NCBI GenBank assembly: GCA_050251715.1
Contig: JBFWMG010000005.1
Location: 124,001 to 188,000 of the forward strand
Direction of reading: 5' to 3'
Length of the DNA: 64,000 nucleotides
Source of the DNA: JBFWMG01 sp050251715
GTDB taxonomy: Bacteria > Desulfobacterota > Desulfovibrionia > Desulfovibrionales > Desulfovibrionaceae
Below the pieces are notes generated by a model. It ran no database searches, was not told where the DNA came from, and was given only the letters and a program-made list of their open reading frames with translations. A program made the translations under genes and the position numbers. Numbering within the stretch: the first letter of the stretch is position 1; every line of letters starts with the position of its first letter. Shown here piece by piece: positions 43,136 through 52,355 of the stretch.

Positions 43136-44506
43136 ATGGCCCGAGATTTTATACTTCTTGAGCTTGTACTGGAGCAGGCTCTTGGACACGCCCAGCGCCT
43201 CGGCGGCCTTGACCTGCACGAACTCGTTGCGCGCCAGGGCGCGGCGGATAAGGGCGGCCTCGATCTTTTCCAGGGTGTCGCCCAGGTTGAGGCGGGCGGG
43301 CAGCAGATCCACGGCGCTCTTGAACTGCGCCTCCTCGTCGCGGATTTCCGGCGGCAGGTCGTCCACGCCCATGGTATCGCCCGAGGCCAGCACCATGCAG
43401 CGCTCCACCACGTTTTCCAGCTGGCGCACGTTGCCCGGCCACTCGTACCCGGTGAGGAAATCCAGCGCCTCCGGGGCAAAGGAGCGGCGCACGGCGTTGT
43501 TGTCCGTCACGAACTTGTCCACGAAATGCGCGGCCAGCAAGACAATGTCCTCGCGCCGTTCGCGCAGCGGCGGCAGATGGATCTGCACCACGTTCAGGCG
43601 GTAGAACAGGTCTTCGCGGAACGAGCCGTCCGCCACGGCGGCGGCCAGATCCTTGTTGGTGGCGGCCACCAGCCGGATATCGACCTCGATTTCCTCCGAC
43701 CCACCCACGCGCTCGAAACGGCGCTCCTGCAACACGCGCAGCAGCTTGACCTGCATGTCGTGGGACAGCTCGCCGATCTCGTCCAGAAACAGCGTGCCTT
43801 CGTGGGCCAGTTCGAACCGGCCCCGCTTGCGCGCCACCGCGCCGGTGAACGAGCCCTTTTCATGGCCAAAGAGCTCGCTTTCCAGCACGCCGGGGTTCAG
43901 CGCCATGCAGTTGACCGAGATGAACGGCCCCTTGTTGCGCGGCGAGGCGAAGTGGATGGCCTTGGCCACCAGCTCCTTGCCCGTGCCGGACTCGCCGGTG
44001 ATGAGCACGGTGCTGCGGCTGGGCGCGGCGCGGTCCACCATGCCCAGCACCTGCCGCATGGGCTTGGACTTGCCGATGATGTGGTGCAGGCCGTAGCGCT
44101 CTTCCAGGTTGGCGTACAGCAAACGGTATTGCTGCTGCGCCTTGGCCATCTGCATGGCCTTTTGCACGGACAGCAGCAGTTCGTCATTGGAAAAGGGTTT
44201 GGTGATGAAGTCGAACGCGCCGAGCTTCATGGCCTCCACAGCGGCCTCGATGGAGCCGAACGCGGTCATGATGAGCACGGGGATGTGCGGGTAGTTGCGC
44301 TTCACGTGCTCCAGCACGTCCTGGCCCGTGAGCTTGGGCATCTTCATGTCCGTGATGACCACGTCCACTTCCGACTCGTCCAGAAAGGCGAGCCCGGTCT
44401 CGGGGTCGGGCAGCGCGGTCACGCCATAGCCCGCCCCTTGCAGCAACATTTCCAGCACAAGCAAATAGTTCTGCTCGTCGTCCAGGATGAGGATGGTTCC
44501 CGCCAT
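43133..44506 (-). CDS. NtrC-family sigma54-dependent response regulator
   Basis: The 457-residue regulator has a receiver domain (residues 1-120; phosphorylated aspartate in VVITDMKMPKLTG, lysine in DFITKPFSND). The central AAA+ domain has GESGTGKELVAK, the sigma54-contact loop GSFTGA (a GAFTGA variant), FLDEIGELS and LVAATNKDL. A C-terminal Fis-type helix-turn-helix reads VKAAEALGVSKSLLQYKLKK. It activates sigma54 promoters when phosphorylated by the kinase gene 8 bp upstream. Its stop codon lies in copy B of the 103-bp repeat. Target genes are not evident from the window. Confidence 0.95.
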   Translation of the reverse strand: MAGTILILDDEQNYLLVLEMLLQGAGYGVTALPDPETGLAFLDESEVDVVITDMKMPKLTGQDVLEHVKRNYPHIPVLIMTAFGSIEAAVEAMKLGAFDFITKPFSNDELLLSVQKAMQMAKAQQQYRLLYANLEERYGLHHIIGKSKPMRQVLGMVDRAAPSRSTVLITGESGTGKELVAKAIHFASPRNKGPFISVNCMALNPGVLESELFGHEKGSFTGAVARKRGRFELAHEGTLFLDEIGELSHDMQVKLLRVLQERRFERVGGSEEIEVDIRLVAATNKDLAAAVADGSFREDLFYRLNVVQIHLPPLRERREDIVLLAAHFVDKFVTDNNAVRRSFAPEALDFLTGYEWPGNVRQLENVVERCMVLASGDTMGVDDLPPEIRDEEAQFKSAVDLLPARLNLGDTLEKIEAALIRRALARNEFVQVKAAEALGVSKSLLQYKLKKYKISGH

Positions 44507-44514
44507 GATGACGC

Positions 44515-45945
44515 CTAGGCCTTGGGGAAACGCAGGCGCACCCGCGCGCCGCCTTCCGGGTTGTTGTCCAGTTCCAATACGCCCTTGTGACTTTTGACGA
44601 TATTGCTGACGATGGCAAGCCCCAGGCCGGTGCCGTGGTCCTTGGTGGTGAAAAACGGATCCACGAGCTTTTCCCGCAGGGCGGGGTCGATGCCCGACCC
44701 TGAATCGTCCACCGTGAGCACGATCTCCTTGTCCGCAATGTCTGACGTGATGGTCAGCGTACCGCCCTGGGGCATGGCCTGCAAGGCGTTGGTGACGACG
44801 TTGTACACGGCGCGGTACAGGAAATCCGTGTCGCCCAGGATGAACAGGCCCGGCGCATAGCGCCGCTCCACCGCCACCTGGCACTTGCCGCATTCGCTTT
44901 CCAGAAAGCCCAGGGCTTGGTCCAGCACCATGGCGGCGTCCATGCGCTCCAGCTTGGGCTCCTTGGGCCGGGCATAATCCAGGAAGTCGTTGACCGTCTT
45001 GGACAGCCGCTTGGACTCGTCGTGGATGGCCTTGAGCACGCGGTAGCCGGGGTCGTTGTCCTTTTGGGCGCGTTGCAGCAATAGTTCGGCGCTGGAACGG
45101 ATGATGCCCAGCGGATTGCGGATTTCATGGGCGATGCCGGACACGGTGCGGCCCATGCTGCCCAGCTTTTCGGCCTGGTGCAACTCCTGCTGCAACGCCT
45201 CCTTCTCGGCCTGCCGTTCCACGTTCACGCGGTCGGCGCGGCGGATAATGATGAGCAGGATGATGAACAGCGCCAGGGACGAGGCGCAGGACGTGCTGAT
45301 GATGAGCCACTGGAAATTGACCACCGCGCGGTAGTCCGCCGTAATGTCCTGGGAAAATTCGAGCGCCCCCATGATGGGCGCGGTGGAGGTGCGCAGCGCG
45401 GTAAGGCTCTGCTCCGCCTTGAGCGGATAGTACGTCTTGAGGGTCACGCTGCCCGGCTTGGGGTCGAACTGGAACATGACCATGAACGGCGAGATGTCGC
45501 TCACGATCTCGAAGCTGTGCTTGCCGTTGTCCAGCGCCTCGTCCACGGCCTTGCCCGCCAGGGTGGCGTTGCCCAGCAGGGTGCGGTCCGTGGAGTAGGA
45601 CACCTGCCGCTCATAGTCGTAGATGCGCAACTCCTGCACGTGCAGGCCGTGGATGGTGGACTGGATGACCTGCTCCAGCCGGTCGTACTGCACGGGCTGG
45701 CGCAGGGCGATGCGGCCCTGGCCGATGAGCGTGGGCAGGGTGAAGCGGCGGTATATCTGGTGGTTCAGGTTCTCGGCCAGCAGCAGGGCGAATTCCTGCT
45801 GCTTGGTGAGCAGCGTCTTGTTGGCGGAATTGGCGATGACGATGGACACGAACAGCGTGGAGGCCAGGATGACGATGAACGAGCTCCACGACAGGAAGCG
45901 GGCAAAGCCCAGGGGTCGTTTGGAATCGGTGGTCGCCGCGCTCAC
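44515..45945 (-). CDS. membrane sensor histidine kinase, NtrB/ZraS-like
   Basis: The 476-residue kinase has a membrane segment (about residues 14-38), a 165-residue periplasmic sensor, a second membrane segment (about 209-230) and a cytoplasmic transmitter. The phosphoacceptor is in VSGIAHEIRNPLGIIRSS, the ATPase shows NVVTNALQAM, VDDSGSGIDPALREKL and GTGLGLAIVSNIV. The sensor contains no motif I can name. The start is GTG at 45945 with GGGAG upstream; the nearby ATG is out of frame. Copy C of the 103-bp repeat begins 18 bp upstream, so its promoter must lie in or beyond that repeat. It forms a pair with the downstream response regulator. Confidence 0.93.
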   Translation of the reverse strand: MSAATTDSKRPLGFARFLSWSSFIVILASTLFVSIVIANSANKTLLTKQQEFALLLAENLNHQIYRRFTLPTLIGQGRIALRQPVQYDRLEQVIQSTIHGLHVQELRIYDYERQVSYSTDRTLLGNATLAGKAVDEALDNGKHSFEIVSDISPFMVMFQFDPKPGSVTLKTYYPLKAEQSLTALRTSTAPIMGALEFSQDITADYRAVVNFQWLIISTSCASSLALFIILLIIIRRADRVNVERQAEKEALQQELHQAEKLGSMGRTVSGIAHEIRNPLGIIRSSAELLLQRAQKDNDPGYRVLKAIHDESKRLSKTVNDFLDYARPKEPKLERMDAAMVLDQALGFLESECGKCQVAVERRYAPGLFILGDTDFLYRAVYNVVTNALQAMPQGGTLTITSDIADKEIVLTVDDSGSGIDPALREKLVDPFFTTKDHGTGLGLAIVSNIVKSHKGVLELDNNPEGGARVRLRFPKA

Positions 45946-45963
45946 TGCATGTGCTCCCGTGGC

Positions 45964-46066
45964 TAGAGCATCTTAACTTTGAAAAAGTTTAGATGCTCTT
46001 GTGCATTTTGTTGAAATAATGCTTCATTATTTCAACTTGCAACATTGCTTCAATGTTAAAATGCGC
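45964..46066. repeat. 103-bp triple-hairpin repeat, copy C (inverted)
   Basis: This copy lies in the opposite orientation to copies A and B. All three hairpins are well preserved: TTGAAATAATG-CTT-CATTATTTCAA (perfect 11-bp arms), AACATTG-CTT-CAATGTT (perfect 7-bp arms) and 16-bp arms starting AGAGCATCTTAACTTT around GAA with one mismatch. Confidence 0.92.
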
Positions 46067-46113
46067 CAGCCCCGGGGGCGGTTCCGGCATGGTTTCCCGC
46101 CTGCCGCGGCATG

Positions 46114-46144
46114 AAAAAAGCGACCGGGGCAGCGCCCCGGTCGC
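46114..46144 (-). terminator. intrinsic terminator of the aminotransferase gene
   Basis: On the minus strand a perfect 11-bp stem (GCGACCGGGGC / GCCCCGGTCGC) with a 3-base loop is followed by six T residues, just after the stop at 46158. Confidence 0.9.
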
Positions 46145-46157
46145 GGGTCTCTCGTTG

Positions 46158-47330
46158 CTAGCCGAACAGGACGTCGGCGATTTTGCCCATGGCCGTTTTC
46201 AGGGTGGCCTCGTCCAGGGCGTAGGAGATGCGGATGCAGCGGTCGTCGCCGAACGCCGCGCCGGGCACGGTGGCCACGCCCGCCTTTTCCAGCAGATAGG
46301 TGCACAAGGCGGCGGAATCAGGATATTCCGGCTTGTAGTGGGCGTGCACGTCCGGGAAGATGTAGAACGCGCCTTCGGGGCGCGGGCACAGCACGTCGGG
46401 CCATTCGGCCACCAGCTCCATGATGCGGTCGCGGCGCTGGGCAAAGGTGGCGTTCACGGTCTTGAGCATGTCCCACGGGCCGTTCAGCGCCTCGGTGGCC
46501 GCCTTTTGGGCAATGGAACAGATGTTGGACGTGGACTGGCCCTGGATCTTGGACAGCGCCTTGATGAGGTCCGGGTGGGTGAGGATGAAGCCCACGCGCC
46601 AGCCGGTCATGGAAAAGCTCTTGGCCAGGCCGTTGACCACGGCCACCTGCTCGGGATGCTTCACCCACCAGCCCGCCAGGGTGCTGGGCTGGGCCGGGGC
46701 GAACACCAGGCGGTCGTAGATCTCGTCGGACACGATGAACAGACCCTTGGCAATGGCGTATTCGGCCAGGGCGTCGATCTCGGCCTGGGAATAGTGGCAG
46801 CCCGTGGGGTTGGAGGGGCTGTTGAGGATGAGCATCCGCGTCTTGGGCGTGGTGTACTTTTCCAGATCCTCCACCGTGATCTTGAAACCCCTCTCGGCCG
46901 GGCTGGGCACGGTGACCGGCACGCCCTGGGCAAGCTCCACCATGGGCGGATAGCTGACCCAGTAGGGCGCGGGGATGAGCACCTCGTCACCCGGATCGAG
47001 CAAGGCCTGGAACAGGTTGAACAATCCCTGCTTGCCGCCGTTGGTGGTGATGGTGGCCTCCATGGGCGCGCTGATGTCGTAGCAGCGTTTGAAATAGCCC
47101 GCCACGGCGGTGCGCAGTTCCGGGGTGCCAGGCACCTGGGTGTACCGGACGAACTGCTCGTCGATGGCCCGTTTCGCCGCCGCGCAGATGTTGTCCGGCG
47201 TGGGAAAATCGGATTCACCCACGGACAGGGAAATGATCTCCCGGCCCTGGGCGCGCAGGTCCATGGCCTTGGCGCTGACGGCCATGGTCGCGGACGGCTT
47301 GAGCTGCTGCAAACGCTGAGAAATGCGCAT
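46158..47330 (-). CDS. class I PLP-dependent aminotransferase (aspartate-type)
   Basis: The 390-residue enzyme moves amino groups between amino acids and 2-oxo acids, probably aspartate and 2-oxoglutarate. It resembles the Thermus-type (Igamma) aspartate aminotransferase. Visible features are SLSVGESDFPTPDNI, TTNGGKQGLFNLFQALLDPG, LNSPSNPTGCHYS, the PLP lysine in NGLAKSFSMTGWRVGF and the C-terminal arginine in DDRCIRISYA. The ATG at 47330 follows GAGGGAAG. It is divergent from sfsA with 172 bp between. A glutamate/prephenate-type specificity cannot be excluded. Confidence 0.92.
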   Translation of the reverse strand: MRISQRLQQLKPSATMAVSAKAMDLRAQGREIISLSVGESDFPTPDNICAAAKRAIDEQFVRYTQVPGTPELRTAVAGYFKRCYDISAPMEATITTNGGKQGLFNLFQALLDPGDEVLIPAPYWVSYPPMVELAQGVPVTVPSPAERGFKITVEDLEKYTTPKTRMLILNSPSNPTGCHYSQAEIDALAEYAIAKGLFIVSDEIYDRLVFAPAQPSTLAGWWVKHPEQVAVVNGLAKSFSMTGWRVGFILTHPDLIKALSKIQGQSTSNICSIAQKAATEALNGPWDMLKTVNATFAQRRDRIMELVAEWPDVLCPRPEGAFYIFPDVHAHYKPEYPDSAALCTYLLEKAGVATVPGAAFGDDRCIRISYALDEATLKTAMGKIADVLFG

Positions 47331-47502
47331 GACTACTTCCCTCAAGGATATGAAAGGGTTGCAGAATGGAGTTGACAACGGGCCACTGTTGCGGACTTGC
47401 AAAGACAGGCCACACTAGTGCAAAACCGTGCCGCAGTAAATACGGCGCGGCCCGCATACCCCTGGCCGGACCTTTTTTTTCACTTTTTTGCAAATAATAA
47501 CG

Positions 47503-48222
47503 ATGCCCACACCCGCCCCGCTCCTTCCCTTTGGCCTCCCCACCCTGCCCGCCCGCTTCCTGCGCCGGGAAAAACGGTTTCTGGTCGAGGTGGCCACCGG
47601 CGCGGCACGCTTCTGGGTCCACACCAACAATTCCGGCAGCATGCTGGGCCTGTTGCGGCCCGGATGCGAGGTGCTGTTGTCGCTGTCGGACAACCCAAAG
47701 CGCAAGCTGGCGCACACGCTGGAACTGGTGCACACGGGCGGCTGCTGGGTGGGCGTGAACACCATGACGCCCAACCGCCTGCTGCGCGCGGCGTGGCGCG
47801 CGGGCGCGCTGCCCGAGGTGGCGGGCTACGGCGATTTCCGGCCCGAGGCCACGGTGGGCGACAGCCGGTTGGACGCCCTGCTCACCGGGCCGGGCCTGCC
47901 GCCGCTGTGGGTGGAGGCGAAAAACGTGACGCTTGTGGAGGACGGGGTGGCGGCCTTTCCCGACGCGGTGACCGTGCGCGGCCAGAAGCACCTGGCGGAA
48001 CTGGCGGCGCTGGCGCGGCGCGGCGTGCGCACGGCGTGCTTCTATCTGGTGCAGCGGCCCGACGGCGCGTGCTTCGGCCCGGCGGACTATATCGACCCGG
48101 CCTTTGCCGCCGCGTTCTGGGACGCGGTGGATGCGGGCGTGGCCATGTGGCCCTACCGGGCCGGGGTTTCAGCCGCAGGCATCACGCTTGGCGAACGGCT
48201 GCCCCTGGCGCCGAGGCGGTAA
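47503..48222 (+). CDS. sfsA: SfsA family protein (sugar fermentation stimulation protein homologue)
   Basis: The 239-residue protein matches SfsA, a nucleic-acid-binding protein with a restriction-endonuclease-like fold and an uncertain role. Family marks are ARFLRREKRFLVEV, HTNNSGSMLGLLRPG, PNRLLRAAW, SRLDALLTG, WVEAKNVTLVEDGVAAFPDA, TVRGQKHLAELAAL and ACFYLVQRPDGACFGPADYID. The acidic residues and lysine of the nuclease-like core are present. The ATG at 47503 has no clear ribosome site; a TTG five codons earlier is an alternative. The gene is complete and divergent from the aminotransferase. Confidence 0.93.
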   Translation: MPTPAPLLPFGLPTLPARFLRREKRFLVEVATGAARFWVHTNNSGSMLGLLRPGCEVLLSLSDNPKRKLAHTLELVHTGGCWVGVNTMTPNRLLRAAWRAGALPEVAGYGDFRPEATVGDSRLDALLTGPGLPPLWVEAKNVTLVEDGVAAFPDAVTVRGQKHLAELAALARRGVRTACFYLVQRPDGACFGPADYIDPAFAAAFWDAVDAGVAMWPYRAGVSAAGITLGERLPLAPRR

Positions 48223-48302
48223 TATGGACAATGGCCGTTTCGCATGAGCGGCGGCTGGCGGCCGTGGCGCAGGCCAGGCCCGCAACAGGACGGCAGGTGC
48301 GG

Positions 48303-49052
48303 CTAGAGCAGCGACCAGGCGAACCGCGCCAGGAGGATGGCTCCGGCCTGGGCCACGTTGATGGAGTCGAGGGGGCGGGCCTGGGGGATGGAGAGCATGG
48401 CCTCGCACCGCTTGGCCACGCCGGGGCGCACGCCCTTTTCCTCGTTGCCCAGCACCAGCACCGCAGGCAGCCGCAGCGTGGACGTGAAGGCGTTCAGCCC
48501 GTCCGCCGCCGCGCCGTACACCGCAAACCCCTCGTCCGCCGCCGCTTCCAGGGCATGAGACAGGTTGGCCACCCTGGCCACGGGCGTGCGCGACAAGGTG
48601 CCGGACGAGGCCCGCTCCGCCGCCGCGCCCAGATGGGCCGCGTTGTGGCGGGGCACGATGATCCCGCCGCCGCCCAGGGCATACAGGGTGCGCGCCAGGG
48701 TGCCCGCGTTGCCGGGATCCTGCACCTGGTCCAGCGCCACGGCCACGGGCAGGGGGGCGTTGCGCACCAGCGCCCACATCGTCTCCAACTCCACATAGCC
48801 CTGGGCAAAGATGCGCGCCGCAACGCCCTGGTGATTGCCTGGAAAAAGGGCGTCGAGACGTTCCTTGGGCACAAAGGAAAACCGCACCCCGGCCTTGCGG
48901 CATGCATCGACAATGGAGTCGAACCCCGAACCGTGCAGGCCGCGTTGCAGGAAAACATGCTCCACCTGCTCCGGATCTTCCCGCACACGCTCGGCAACGG
49001 GTTTTCGGCCTGTCAAAACAACATCTGCCTGCGGGGTGTTCTTTACATCCAT
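48303..49052 (-). CDS. rlmB: TrmH/SpoU-family rRNA 2'-O-methyltransferase (RlmB-like)
   Basis: The 249-residue knotted methyltransferase adds a methyl group to an RNA ribose, probably G2251 of 23S rRNA if it is RlmB. A small substrate-binding domain comes first (residues 1-80, with TGRKPVAERVREDPEQVEHV). The three SpoU motifs are LDQVQDPGNAGTLART, VLVLGNEEKGVRPGV and LSIPQARPLDSINVAQAGAI. The length is typical. The ATG at 49052 is the first good start. It lies head-to-head with mltD, with a 236-bp gap. The exact RNA target is inferred from length and domain order. Confidence 0.88.
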   Translation of the reverse strand: MDVKNTPQADVVLTGRKPVAERVREDPEQVEHVFLQRGLHGSGFDSIVDACRKAGVRFSFVPKERLDALFPGNHQGVAARIFAQGYVELETMWALVRNAPLPVAVALDQVQDPGNAGTLARTLYALGGGGIIVPRHNAAHLGAAAERASSGTLSRTPVARVANLSHALEAAADEGFAVYGAAADGLNAFTSTLRLPAVLVLGNEEKGVRPGVAKRCEAMLSIPQARPLDSINVAQAGAILLARFAWSLL

Positions 49053-49288
49053 TTCGCATTCCTGGGGTGCGCCATTATGGCACTGTTATAGTCCATATGT
49101 TGCATATATGCTCTTTTTCTGTTGCAGGGCGCTCGCAATTCCGTTACCTAGCAAGGCTAGGAATGATGACGCGCTCAATGCACAGGGCTTTTTGGGGCGT
49201 TTGCGCCACCCAGGCGCGCGTCCTGCCGCGCGCCGCGCCCGGCCTGGAGCACTGCCATGACCTTTATCCGCTAACTACAGGGGATTGC

Positions 49289-50917
49289 ATGAAACGAGCT
49301 GTTTTTCCCGCCCTCTTCATCGCCCTTCTCGTCTTCACTGGTTGTGCCTCCAAAACCATCCCCTCCGCGCCGCAAGAAACCGTTGCCAACGACGCGGTCC
49401 TGACGGCCGATGCGCCCGGGGAGTCCCTTGCCGACACGGAAAAGGCTCCGGTGGACGCCGAATTGAACGATGCCACGGACAACCTTGTCGTGGTGGACGA
49501 CAATGCCCCACTTACCCCGCAAGAGCAACTGGCCCTGGATACCCAGGACTCGCTCCTGGTTCCCGACGCCGAGGATAACGAAGATATTCAACTGTATTTC
49601 AAGTACTTTACACATAAGAAACGCGACACCTTCGCCGCGTGGCTCACCCGTTCCGAACGGTACCTGCCCTTTGTCAAAAAGGTCTTCCGCGACAAGGGGC
49701 TGCCCGAAGAGCTGGCGTATCTGCCCTTTGTGGAAAGCGGATACAACGCCAAGGCGTATTCACGGGCCGGGGCGGCGGGGTGCTGGCAGTTCATGTCCTT
49801 TACCGGACGCAAATACGGTCTGAACAAGAGTTGGTGGATCGATGAGCGGCGCGACCCGTTCAAGGCGACCTACGCCGCCGCCGCCTATCTTTCCGACCTC
49901 TACAAGATGTTCGACGACTGGTACTTGGCGCTGGCGGCCTACAACGCGGGCGAGGGCAAGATCAAGCGCGCCATCGACGGCACGGGCGCGGAGGATTTCT
50001 TTGAGCTGGCCGAAAAAAACCATTCCCTGAAGCGGCGCGCCCGGCTCAAGCTGGAAACCCGCCATTACGTGCCCAAATTCCTGGCCGTGCTCAAGATCCT
50101 GCGCAACCTGGAATCCCTTGGCTTCGACCCCATTGACGAGACCGCCGCGCCGGAATTCGCCACGGTCACGGTCAAGGGCGGCACCGACCTGCTGGCCCTG
50201 GCCCAGGCCTGCGACATGGAGTGGAACGATTTTTACCAGGACAACCGCGCCTTTGCGCGCTACGTCAGCCCGCCGGACTATGAGGCCACGGTGTACCTGC
50301 CCGCGGACAAGCTGGAACAGGCCACGGCCTTTCTCAAAAAACCCACGGCCACGCCCTATGCGGGCTACCGCATGTACCGCGTGCGCTCGGGAGACTCCTG
50401 GTACCGCATCAGCGGCCGCTACGGCGTGCCCGTCGCCATTCTGAAGACGGTGAACAAGACCCGCAGCAACACCCTGAGCATAGGCCAGCAGGTCATGATC
50501 CCCAGGGCCGGACAAAGCATGGCCGTTGACTCGCCTGCGGAAAAAACCCGCAAGATCGCCCAGAAACGCGGCAACTACACCGTGCACAGCGGCGACACCC
50601 TGTCCGAAATCGCCCAGCGCTACGGCGTGAGCACCTCGACCCTGATGCGGGCCAACGGCCTGTCCTCGCCGCGCCGCCTGCGCAGCGGCCAGACCTTGTA
50701 CATCCCTGGCCGCGACGCGCCCGCCGCCGACACCAAGCTGACGCTGGCCAAGGCCGAAAAGGTGAAGCAGGCCATCACCTACAAGGTGCGCAAGGGCGAC
50801 TCCCTGTGGGCCATCGCCCGCCGCTTCGGCGTGTCCTCCGCCGACCTCATGCGCTGGAACAAGCTGTCCAGCCGCTCGGTGATCCAACCCGGCGACACGC
50901 TCAACGTGTACCGCTAG
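49289..50917 (+). CDS. mltD: membrane-bound lytic murein transglycosylase D with three LysM domains
   Basis: This lipoprotein cleaves peptidoglycan glycan strands in the periplasm. A lipoprotein signal ends LLVFTGCAS with the lipobox cysteine at about residue 19. An acidic linker follows. The SLT domain (about 115-260) has the catalytic glutamate in PFVESGYNAKAYSRAGAAG, then WQFM and LALAAYNAGEGKI. Three LysM repeats follow (starting near YRVRSGDSWYRIS, YTVHSGDTLSEIA and YKVRKGDSLWAIA), each ending in a PG/IP motif. The 542-residue length fits MltD. The ATG at 49289 follows AGGGG. A terminator lies directly after the gene. Confidence 0.95.
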   Translation: MKRAVFPALFIALLVFTGCASKTIPSAPQETVANDAVLTADAPGESLADTEKAPVDAELNDATDNLVVVDDNAPLTPQEQLALDTQDSLLVPDAEDNEDIQLYFKYFTHKKRDTFAAWLTRSERYLPFVKKVFRDKGLPEELAYLPFVESGYNAKAYSRAGAAGCWQFMSFTGRKYGLNKSWWIDERRDPFKATYAAAAYLSDLYKMFDDWYLALAAYNAGEGKIKRAIDGTGAEDFFELAEKNHSLKRRARLKLETRHYVPKFLAVLKILRNLESLGFDPIDETAAPEFATVTVKGGTDLLALAQACDMEWNDFYQDNRAFARYVSPPDYEATVYLPADKLEQATAFLKKPTATPYAGYRMYRVRSGDSWYRISGRYGVPVAILKTVNKTRSNTLSIGQQVMIPRAGQSMAVDSPAEKTRKIAQKRGNYTVHSGDTLSEIAQRYGVSTSTLMRANGLSSPRRLRSGQTLYIPGRDAPAADTKLTLAKAEKVKQAITYKVRKGDSLWAIARRFGVSSADLMRWNKLSSRSVIQPGDTLNVYR

Positions 50918-50948
50918 CCGCACGGCGGCACGCCCCCCCGCAACGATT

Positions 50949-50997
50949 GGCGGGCAGGGATTCCGGTCCAATCCGGCACCCTGCCCGCCTCATTTTT
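50949..50997 (+). terminator. intrinsic terminator of mltD
   Basis: An 11-bp stem GGCGGGCAGGG / CCCTGCCCGCC with a 19-base loop is followed by a TCATTTTTC tract. Confidence 0.8.
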
Positions 50998-51195
50998 CTT
51001 CCCTGTCCCTGCCGCCGCGCTGCTGGACGCGGCCTTTGGCGGCGGTCTTCCCGGCCGCCACGTCGCCATCCCATGCCCTCGCCGGTGCGCCGCCGGGAGC
51101 GCACCGGCCCTTCATGCCGGACGCCCGGCGGGCGTTTCAACGGCACAAAGAGGTGAGACCGCGCATGACGCGGACGGCCTGGGCTGCGCGCACCG

Positions 51196-52044
51196 CTACG
51201 CCGCGCCCAGCGCGGCCAACAGCACGGCGCGGCCTGCGGCGGGATCCAGGTCAAGGCCGGTCCACAGGCGGAACTGGGCGGCGGCCTGGGCCATGAACAT
51301 GTCCAGGCCATCGCACACCGCGCAGCCCGCGGCGGCGGCCTCGCGCAGGAACCGGGTGCGCAGGGGGTTGTACACGATGTCGTAGGCGATCATGCCCTGG
51401 GCAAAGGCGGCTGCGGGCCAGGGGGTTTCCGCCTCGCGCTCGCCGTGCATGCCAAGGGGGGTGGTGTTGACCACGCAGGCCGCGTTGCAATGGGTGCGTT
51501 CTTCCCAGGGCACGCAGTCCACATCAAAGGCCCGGGCCAGCGCCTGGGCGCGTTCGGGCGTGCGGTTGGTCACGATCACGCGGCCCACGCCCAGGGTCTT
51601 GAGACCCGCGATGACGGCGCGCGCCGCGCCCCCCGCGCCCAGCACCATGGCAGTGGCGGGCGGGGTGGCGGCCATGCCGGCGCGTTGCAGGGGGGCGATA
51701 AAACCTTCCAGGTCGGTATTGTCGCCATGCAGGACGCCGTCGCGCCAGTACAGGGTGTTGACCGCGCCCACGGCGCTGGCCGTGGCGGTCACGTGGTCCA
51801 CCAGGCCAAGGATGGTCTCCTTGTGCGGGATGGTGACGCTGGCGCCCGCAATGGGCAGGGTGCGCGCGGCCTGGACAAAATCCGCCACCTTGCCGGGCGG
51901 CAGGGGCCAGGCCATGTACACGGCGTCCAGGCCGTGGCGGGCGAATCCCCAGTTGTGGATGGTGGGGCTCAGGGTGTGGCCCAGGGGATGGCCGATGATG
52001 CCGTAGAGGTGTTGGGGCGGGCGGGGCAAGGTCTCGTGGCTCAC
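51196..52044 (-). CDS. aroE: shikimate dehydrogenase
   Basis: AroE reduces 3-dehydroshikimate to shikimate with NADPH on the route to chorismate, which is also the starting point for MqnA. The 282-residue chain has YGIIGHPLGHTLSPTIHN, the catalytic lysine in SVTIPHKETI, GAVNTLYW, GDNTDLEGF, the NADP loop VLGAGGAARAVIAGL with TNRTPERA, and NTTPLGMHG. The start is GTG at 52044 with AAGGAG ten bases upstream. It stands alone with a 311-bp upstream gap. The protein is cytoplasmic and complete. Confidence 0.95.
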   Translation of the reverse strand: MSHETLPRPPQHLYGIIGHPLGHTLSPTIHNWGFARHGLDAVYMAWPLPPGKVADFVQAARTLPIAGASVTIPHKETILGLVDHVTATASAVGAVNTLYWRDGVLHGDNTDLEGFIAPLQRAGMAATPPATAMVLGAGGAARAVIAGLKTLGVGRVIVTNRTPERAQALARAFDVDCVPWEERTHCNAACVVNTTPLGMHGEREAETPWPAAAFAQGMIAYDIVYNPLRTRFLREAAAAGCAVCDGLDMFMAQAAAQFRLWTGLDLDPAAGRAVLLAALGAA

Positions 52045-52355
52045 GGGCGGGCTTCTCCTTGGGCCTGATGCGGCGCGTTGGTTGCGGTGCGGCGTTGCGG
52101 TATGCAAGGACCGGATGCACGGGGCTGCCTGTCCGTTGCGGCGGCGGACGCCAGGGCACCCTTTTTTCTTTATGATACTGTCTTGTTATTGGAATATTGC
52201 GCCTCGCGCAACCGTCGCCCTCCACAGGCTGCGGCGGCGTTGCGGCTTGGCTGCCCGCCGCAAGGGCTGGACAGGCCGCTGCAAGCACATACCCCGATGG
52301 CCGGGACGAACGCAAGCGGGACCACGGGCAGCCGTGCGCGCCTGCCGCCACGCGA
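52045..52355. other. gene-free stretch upstream of aroE
   Basis: An AT-rich patch (about 52155-52200) is the likely aroE promoter region, but I cannot pick clear -35 and -10 elements. No gene or strong hairpin is supported. Confidence 0.4.
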
